DNA from: an uncultured Bacteroidales bacterium
Lineage (GTDB): Bacteria > Bacteroidota > Bacteroidia > Bacteroidales > UBA932
Assembly (NCBI GenBank): GCA_900546395.1
Contig: URDD01000011.1
Coordinates: 1-47,682, forward strand
Direction of reading: 5' to 3'
Length of the DNA: 47,682 bases
Shown here piece by piece: positions 43,207-47,682 of the stretch. Below the pieces are notes generated by a model. That model made no database searches. It saw only the letters and a list, made by a program, of their open reading frames with translations, and was not told the DNA's origin. The first letter of the stretch is position 1. Every line of letters begins with the position of its first letter. Both the position numbers and the translations under genes were made by a program.

Positions 43207-44841
43207 ATGAAATATTTCAAATCATCAATTGTAAAGAACATTACGGTAGGAGCAGCTGTTGTAGCCGGTATGTCAGCCTGTACAGGCAACTACCTCGAAA
43301 TAAATTCAAACCCTTACGAAGTAAGTCGTGAGGAGATGCTTTACGACGGTTATGCTGTAGGAGCAGCCATGACAGCTCTTTTCGGAACTGTGATTTCTCC
43401 TCATGTCAATACTGCGCAGTTCACGGATGTACTTCTCGGAGGCCCTCTTGGACACTATTATTCAAGTACAGGAAGCTGGGACAATGCCACAATCGCTGAG
43501 TTCAATGCTCCTGACGATTGGACAAACCCGTTCATGGCCAGTGACAGGATTATCCCTGTTCTCTATTCAAACCTCCGTCTCCTTAAAGAACTTACTGACG
43601 ATCCTGTAATACTTGCTATTGCAGATGTGATTAAGGTAGAGGCGATGCACAGGGTTACTGATACATACGGACCGATTCCTTATTCCCAGATTGGAGAAGG
43701 CGGAGCTATTTCAGTAGCTTATGACTCTCAGAAGAAAGTTTATGAGACAATGATTGCCGAGCTTGACAACAGCATCAAGGTTCTTACAGAGAACAAGCAG
43801 AACGGAATTTCAGCTAAAGCCGACAGAGTTTATGGCGGAGATCCTGTCAAGTGGTGTAAGTTTGCCAACTCGCTCAAACTCCGTCTTGCCATGCGTATGG
43901 TTTATGCTGAACCTGATAAGGCAAGACAGTATGCAGAAGAAGCAGTGAACCATGAAATCGGTGTCATTACTTCAAATGCTGACAACGCAAAAGTCCCTGC
44001 CGCAATCTACGGAGAAGGCAACAGTATGTATGTGGCTATCAAGTACAATGAGCCTAACGGAGTAAATACGGGCGGTGATACTCATATCGCAGCAGATATA
44101 GCATGTTATATGAACGGTTACAAGGACCCTCGTCGTGCAAAATATTTCGTTCCTTCACTTTTTGAGGGCGTTCCTTATGTAGGAATGAGAATAGGTGTTG
44201 TAAGACCTTCATTCAGTGTTAGCCAGAACTTCAGCGGAGTCAACCTTACCAGAGAGTCAGACATGGTGTGGATGAACGCAGCAGAAGTTGCCTTCCTGAA
44301 AGCAGAGGGCGCTGCTGTATTCGGATTCAATGTCCTTGCAGGAAGCTCTGAAGAGGATGTCTATAACGAAGGTATCCGCCTTTCATTTGAGCAGTGGGGA
44401 GCAGATGGCTACGCAGAATATATTGCTGACAATTCATCACTTCCGGCTACATATACAGACCCTACCGGTGCTGACAGTTATTCTGAAACCTTGAGCCGTA
44501 TTACTGTTAAGTGGAATGGCGCTGCGACTCCGGAAGAAAAGCAGGAGCGTATCATCATACAGAAGTGGATTGCCAACTTCAACCTCGGAAATGAGGCTTG
44601 GGCTGATTACAGACGTACCGGTTACCCTCATTTCATGCCTGCCACCAGCAAAGGAAACCAGAGTGCAGGAGTTGTTGACAATGTTCTCGGTCCGAGACGT
44701 ATGCCATATCCTCTTATTGAATATACAAACAATAACCAGAATGTAACTGCTGCAGTATCAAACCTTCTGGGTGGACCTGACAATCAGGCTACAGATCTTT
44801 GGTGGGATTGTAACCCTAACCATCCTGACAAGAAGAAGTAG
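43207..44841 (+). CDS. SusD/RagB-family surface glycan-binding lipoprotein
   Basis: A 544-residue lipoprotein (GMSAC, Cys 25 or so) that caps SusC. Family features include CTGNYLEINSNPYEVS after the lipobox, KVEAMHRVTDTYGPIPYSQIG, KWCKFANSLKLRLAMRM and a C-terminal NLGNEAWADYRRTGYPHF region (partly quoted), as in the SusD-like-2 type. Helical TPR-like pairs form the core. It starts 11 bases after susC. A TTG two codons upstream is not needed. Ligand specificity cannot be read from sequence. Confidence 0.94.
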   Translation: MKYFKSSIVKNITVGAAVVAGMSACTGNYLEINSNPYEVSREEMLYDGYAVGAAMTALFGTVISPHVNTAQFTDVLLGGPLGHYYSSTGSWDNATIAEFNAPDDWTNPFMASDRIIPVLYSNLRLLKELTDDPVILAIADVIKVEAMHRVTDTYGPIPYSQIGEGGAISVAYDSQKKVYETMIAELDNSIKVLTENKQNGISAKADRVYGGDPVKWCKFANSLKLRLAMRMVYAEPDKARQYAEEAVNHEIGVITSNADNAKVPAAIYGEGNSMYVAIKYNEPNGVNTGGDTHIAADIACYMNGYKDPRRAKYFVPSLFEGVPYVGMRIGVVRPSFSVSQNFSGVNLTRESDMVWMNAAEVAFLKAEGAAVFGFNVLAGSSEEDVYNEGIRLSFEQWGADGYAEYIADNSSLPATYTDPTGADSYSETLSRITVKWNGAATPEEKQERIIIQKWIANFNLGNEAWADYRRTGYPHFMPATSKGNQSAGVVDNVLGPRRMPYPLIEYTNNNQNVTAAVSNLLGGPDNQATDLWWDCNPNHPDKKK

Positions 44842-44869
44842 TAGTATAACTCTTAGCTAACAGTAGATT

Positions 44870-45940
44870 ATGAAAATGAAAAATATATTGCCGCTGATGT
44901 CAGTTGCTGCCCTTGCAGCATTTGTTTCATGCAGCAAGTGGACAGAAAGTGAGAATCTTGAGTATCACAAGACTCCGGCGGAAGAACACCCGGAGGAATA
45001 TGCAGCCTATCTGAGTTCCATCCGTAACTATAAGGCTACAGAGCATAGAGTAATGCTCGTTACTATGGAGGGCACATCCAAGTTTCCGTCAAGGCAGAAC
45101 CAGCACCTTATTTCTATGCCGGATAGTGCGGACTATATCCTTATGAAAAATGCATTTGACCTTCATGAGACACTGGCAGGAGAGATTAAGGAGGTTTATG
45201 ATACTAAACGCACCAAGTCTCTTGTATATGTTGACTTCGCTCTTGCTAACGAAGCCTGGACTGAGTATAACGACGCGCGCGAGGAAGCCGGCAAGCCGGA
45301 ACCTACTGCAGAAGAGATTAAGAAGTTCTTCGCAGACCAGGCAGAGAAACAGCTTGACCTTTGCAACAGATACGGTTTCTTCGGTATCGTAGTTTCCTTC
45401 CTCGGAAATACTTCTACTCAGCAGATGCAGTTTTCTCTCGAAGGATTCCTTACTCCTGTAAAGTCTTGGATTGAAGACAATTCTGACAAGCTTGTCTTCT
45501 TGAGAGGAAGTGTCAGGAATATCAACACTTTTGCTTTGAAGCAAGAAGGACTGAAATTCAATTTTGCTGAAGAAAGTACCTATCATATTATTGCCGGAGG
45601 AGAAAATTCATCAGTAACACCTGTCAACCAGCATATTGCCCGTACTTTGGGAACTCTTGACGGAGAAGAACAGGTACCTCAGGACAGGGTAATTCTTGAA
45701 CTTACTGTTCCTTCTGAGGCGATTCCTGAGCAGAAAGGCTTCACACCTTATGAAGCAGCTACAAAGTGGCTTCTTCCTACACTCGGATTGAATCCTGACG
45801 GAACACCGATGGAAAACTTCTTCCCGAAGACCAAATTCACTCCGTGCGGTCTCTGTGTTGAAAATGCACATGACGACTACTTCGATCTTGATATGATTTA
45901 CAAGAGAATCCGCACAGGCATAACTGCATTTGCCAATTAA
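44870..45940 (+). CDS. GH18-like surface lipoprotein without catalytic acids (probable glycan-binding protein)
   Basis: A 356-residue lipoprotein (FVSC, Cys 21) related to the GH18-fold proteins that follow susD in N-glycan loci of Bacteroides (BT1045/BT3985 type). LVYVDFALANEAW resembles a barrel strand. At the position of the GH18 catalytic strand the sequence is YGFFGIVVSFLG (168-179). Aligned with the DGVSLDDE of GH18a, the Asp-Asp-Glu residues are replaced by Ser 176, Phe 177 and Leu 178. Hydrolysis should be impossible, so a binding role is likely. It lies 28 bases after susD and in the same operon. Confidence 0.85.
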   Translation: MKMKNILPLMSVAALAAFVSCSKWTESENLEYHKTPAEEHPEEYAAYLSSIRNYKATEHRVMLVTMEGTSKFPSRQNQHLISMPDSADYILMKNAFDLHETLAGEIKEVYDTKRTKSLVYVDFALANEAWTEYNDAREEAGKPEPTAEEIKKFFADQAEKQLDLCNRYGFFGIVVSFLGNTSTQQMQFSLEGFLTPVKSWIEDNSDKLVFLRGSVRNINTFALKQEGLKFNFAEESTYHIIAGGENSSVTPVNQHIARTLGTLDGEEQVPQDRVILELTVPSEAIPEQKGFTPYEAATKWLLPTLGLNPDGTPMENFFPKTKFTPCGLCVENAHDDYFDLDMIYKRIRTGITAFAN

Positions 45941-45966
45941 GAAACTGTTTGAAAAATTTTGATATT

Positions 45967-47265
45967 ATGAAATTCAATAAGATAATATTCGGTGCACTGG
46001 CTGTCGCAGCATTATCAAGTTGTGATACAGAAGATACTTTGCTCGAAAACCATCTTTTTATCGATGCAAGCACTTTCAACAATGAAGTGCGTGTAGCATT
46101 GGACGAAGGTGTAAACGAACTTTCCCGCGAAGTGAGGGTGGCAATGGCTTTCCCTCAGGATAATGAGGTAAAGGTTTCTTTTGCCAAGGCTCCAGAGCTC
46201 CTTGAGACTTACAAGCAGGCATATTATTCTCCGGAAGTGGAACTTCTTCCGGATGAATTCTGCGACCTTGCCGGAGTAGAAGCTGTCATCAGGGCAGGTG
46301 ATATCACTTGCGATGCAGTGAACTTCGCATTCAAAAACCTTCAGAAACTTTCCCTTGGTGACAAGGAATATGTTCTCCCTGTGAGGATGAGTGCTGATGG
46401 AGTAGATGTCCTTCCACGTGCAAACGTAATGTATTTCCGTATCAAGGAAGCCTCTCTTGTCAATGTCGTTGCAGATATCAACAAGAACTGTGCATGGCCT
46501 GAGTGGAAAGATTTCCAGAAGGTAAACGATATGAAGACAATGACTATGGAGTGTCTGATTAACTGTCATTCATTCAACAATGAAAGCAAGGTTCACACTA
46601 TTATGGGAATCGAGGATCACTTCCTTCTCCGTATCGGTGACGTTCAGAAGTCTCCTAACTCTCTTCACCTTGCAGCAGGATACAGGGATGTTGTAAACGG
46701 AAGTTATTACAGACGCAGTATCCCTGAGGTCGATGACCCTGCACTTCAGCTCAAGACCGACAGATGGTATCATGTCGCTGTTACATTCGACAACGGTATG
46801 GTAAGACTTTATCTTGACGGTAAGGAAATGGCCAGCGGTGATGTATCTGTTCTCCAGCAGATTCCTGATCCTGACCATGAAGGCCAGATGATGCCTGTGG
46901 GAGTCGATAAATGTAAATTTATGATTCCTCACAGTAATGAACTTGAAGACCAGCCTCGTTGTTTCTGGATTGGTTATTCATATGACCATTTTGCCGAAGG
47001 AAAGATGAACCGCTGTCTCGATGGTATGATTGCCGAAGTAAGGATCTGGGACAAGGCGCTTACTCCGGAAGAGATTAAGGCTCCTTCACATTTCTATAAG
47101 GTATATCCTGAGGAAAACGGCAAGTATTCGGAGCATCTGGTTGCTTACTGGAAATTTGATGAAGGTGAAGGCAAAAAAGTCAAGGACCACTCACAGTACG
47201 GACATGACCTGGACGGCTTCAACAACTACATCTGGTATCCAGTGGAACTGCCTGAGAAAAATTAA
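45967..47265 (+). CDS. DUF1735/LamG lipoprotein b
   Basis: A 432-residue lipoprotein (ALSSC, Cys 19). Residues about 30-175 are DUF1735-like (EVRVALDEGVNELSREVRVAM, LPVRMS). Residues about 185-430 are a concanavalin-A/LamG domain (TMECLINCHSFNNES, DRWYHVAVTFDNG, QPRCFWIGYSYD). It is a glycan-binding or accessory lipoprotein like BT3986 of the B. thetaiotaomicron N-glycan locus. The LamG half is clearly paralogous to that of LamG lipoprotein a, but the N-terminal stalk differs (DUF1735 here, BACON modules there). The ATG at 45967 starts the signal peptide; an upstream TTG at 45949 is less likely. Confidence 0.88.
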   Translation: MKFNKIIFGALAVAALSSCDTEDTLLENHLFIDASTFNNEVRVALDEGVNELSREVRVAMAFPQDNEVKVSFAKAPELLETYKQAYYSPEVELLPDEFCDLAGVEAVIRAGDITCDAVNFAFKNLQKLSLGDKEYVLPVRMSADGVDVLPRANVMYFRIKEASLVNVVADINKNCAWPEWKDFQKVNDMKTMTMECLINCHSFNNESKVHTIMGIEDHFLLRIGDVQKSPNSLHLAAGYRDVVNGSYYRRSIPEVDDPALQLKTDRWYHVAVTFDNGMVRLYLDGKEMASGDVSVLQQIPDPDHEGQMMPVGVDKCKFMIPHSNELEDQPRCFWIGYSYDHFAEGKMNRCLDGMIAEVRIWDKALTPEEIKAPSHFYKVYPEENGKYSEHLVAYWKFDEGEGKKVKDHSQYGHDLDGFNNYIWYPVELPEKN

Positions 47266-47299
47266 ACACAAACACTAATTATAATAATTATTTACAATC

Positions 47300-47682
47300 A
47301 TGAAATTCAATAACATTTTAAAAGGTATCGCAGCTTTTGCTCTCGCGACTTTCACCTTTGCTTCCTGTGAAAAGGAGGAGAAGAAGGCGCCTGATACACT
47401 TTCAGTGGAGCCTAAGTCTGCCATTACATTCAAAGCCACTGGCAATGAAGATCTCACTCTCACTGTTACAACAAATGTAAGCGAGTGGGAATTTACTGCA
47501 CCTGAGTGGGTTAAAGCAGAGAAGAGCGGAGACAAGCTTGTTCTCAATGCTAAAGACAATACAGCAGAAGAGAGACTCGGCCGTATTACAATTACTGCAG
47601 GTGCGGCAGAGCCTGTAAAAATCAGCGTTACACAGCTTGCAGCAGGTGGAGAAGAGCCTGAGCAGCCTCAGGGTGGAGTCGT
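47300..47682 (+). CDS. Second GH18-type lipoprotein b, N-terminus only (runs off the window)
   Basis: The frame is open from the ATG at 47300 to the right edge (127 residues). It has a signal peptide and lipobox (FASC, Cys 23), then a BACON domain (TLSVEPKSAITFKATGNEDL, TAPEWVKAEK). It is strongly similar to the N-terminus of GH18 lipoprotein a: same lipobox position, CEKEE stretch and BACON domain, then a Glu/Pro/Gly linker. A DUF1735 and GH18 catalytic part beyond the edge is inferred from that similarity and from the position after a DUF1735/LamG gene. It follows LamG b by 34 bases. Confidence 0.75.
   Translation, partial: MKFNNILKGIAAFALATFTFASCEKEEKKAPDTLSVEPKSAITFKATGNEDLTLTVTTNVSEWEFTAPEWVKAEKSGDKLVLNAKDNTAEERLGRITITAGAAEPVKISVTQLAAGGEEPEQPQGGV

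Overview
The window is a typical Bacteroidales chromosome segment (phylum Bacteroidota). The evidence is TAnnTTTG-type -7 promoter elements, SusC/SusD-type transport genes, BACON and DUF1735 domains, a DUF3078 protein, an archaeal/eukaryal-type ProRS, and lipoproteins with xSxC-type lipoboxes. I cannot name a genus. No rRNA, tRNA, CRISPR array, integrase or insertion sequence was recognised.

Layout. (1) 1-2.5 kb: a conserved acidic protein of unknown function, rsmI and a membrane-anchored helix-hairpin-helix protein, all rightward. (2) 2.6-7.5 kb: a leftward block with an ALDH3-type aldehyde dehydrogenase, trpS, recA and a MalY/PatB-type aminotransferase. (3) 7.5-7.9 kb: an intergenic tandem duplication of a structured 63-bp element, then a secreted DKNYY-repeat protein. 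(4) 8.8-12.5 kb: an AT-rich leftward group of small barrel-like protein, unknown lipoprotein and TPR/membrane/HTH regulator. (5) 12.6-18.9 kb: a MATE exporter and the rimP-nusA-infB operon, whose leader carries a terminator-like hairpin. (6) 19.0-22.5 kb: lpxD, lpxC, lpxA and a WbqC-family gene, rightward; LpxC lacks the FabZ domain often fused to it in this phylum. (7) 22.5-25.6 kb: a FadL/OmpP1-type barrel and a Trp/Tyr/Ser-rich lipoprotein, leftward. (8) 25.8-33.4 kb: proS, DUF3078, tilS, a transglutaminase-like lipoprotein and cutC, ended by a strong hairpin, then an acyltransferase-3 gene.

(9) 34.5 kb to the right edge is a polysaccharide utilization locus whose gene set resembles the N-glycan (GH18 endo-beta-N-acetylglucosaminidase) loci of Bacteroides. 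Order: GH18 lipoprotein a, BACON/LamG lipoprotein a, ECF sigma factor (leftward), FecR anti-sigma, SusC with an STN signalling domain, SusD, a GH18-like lipoprotein that has lost its catalytic acids, DUF1735/LamG lipoprotein b, and a second GH18-type lipoprotein that runs off the window. The expected working model is that SusC/SusD and the surface lipoproteins capture a glycan released by GH18, and SusC-STN signals through FecR to the sigma factor. Two sites with the same sequence and spacing (TGTGTAAGGT-N12-TCGTCTATAT) lie before GH18a and before fecR, and are the likely promoters of that sigma factor.

The most notable observations are in this locus. The sigma factor is split by a frameshift exactly at a seven-G run, and LamG lipoprotein a is split by a one-base loss at a G run. 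Each reading frame is restored by adding one G. This is either phase variation/decay or a base-calling error, and the sequence alone cannot decide.
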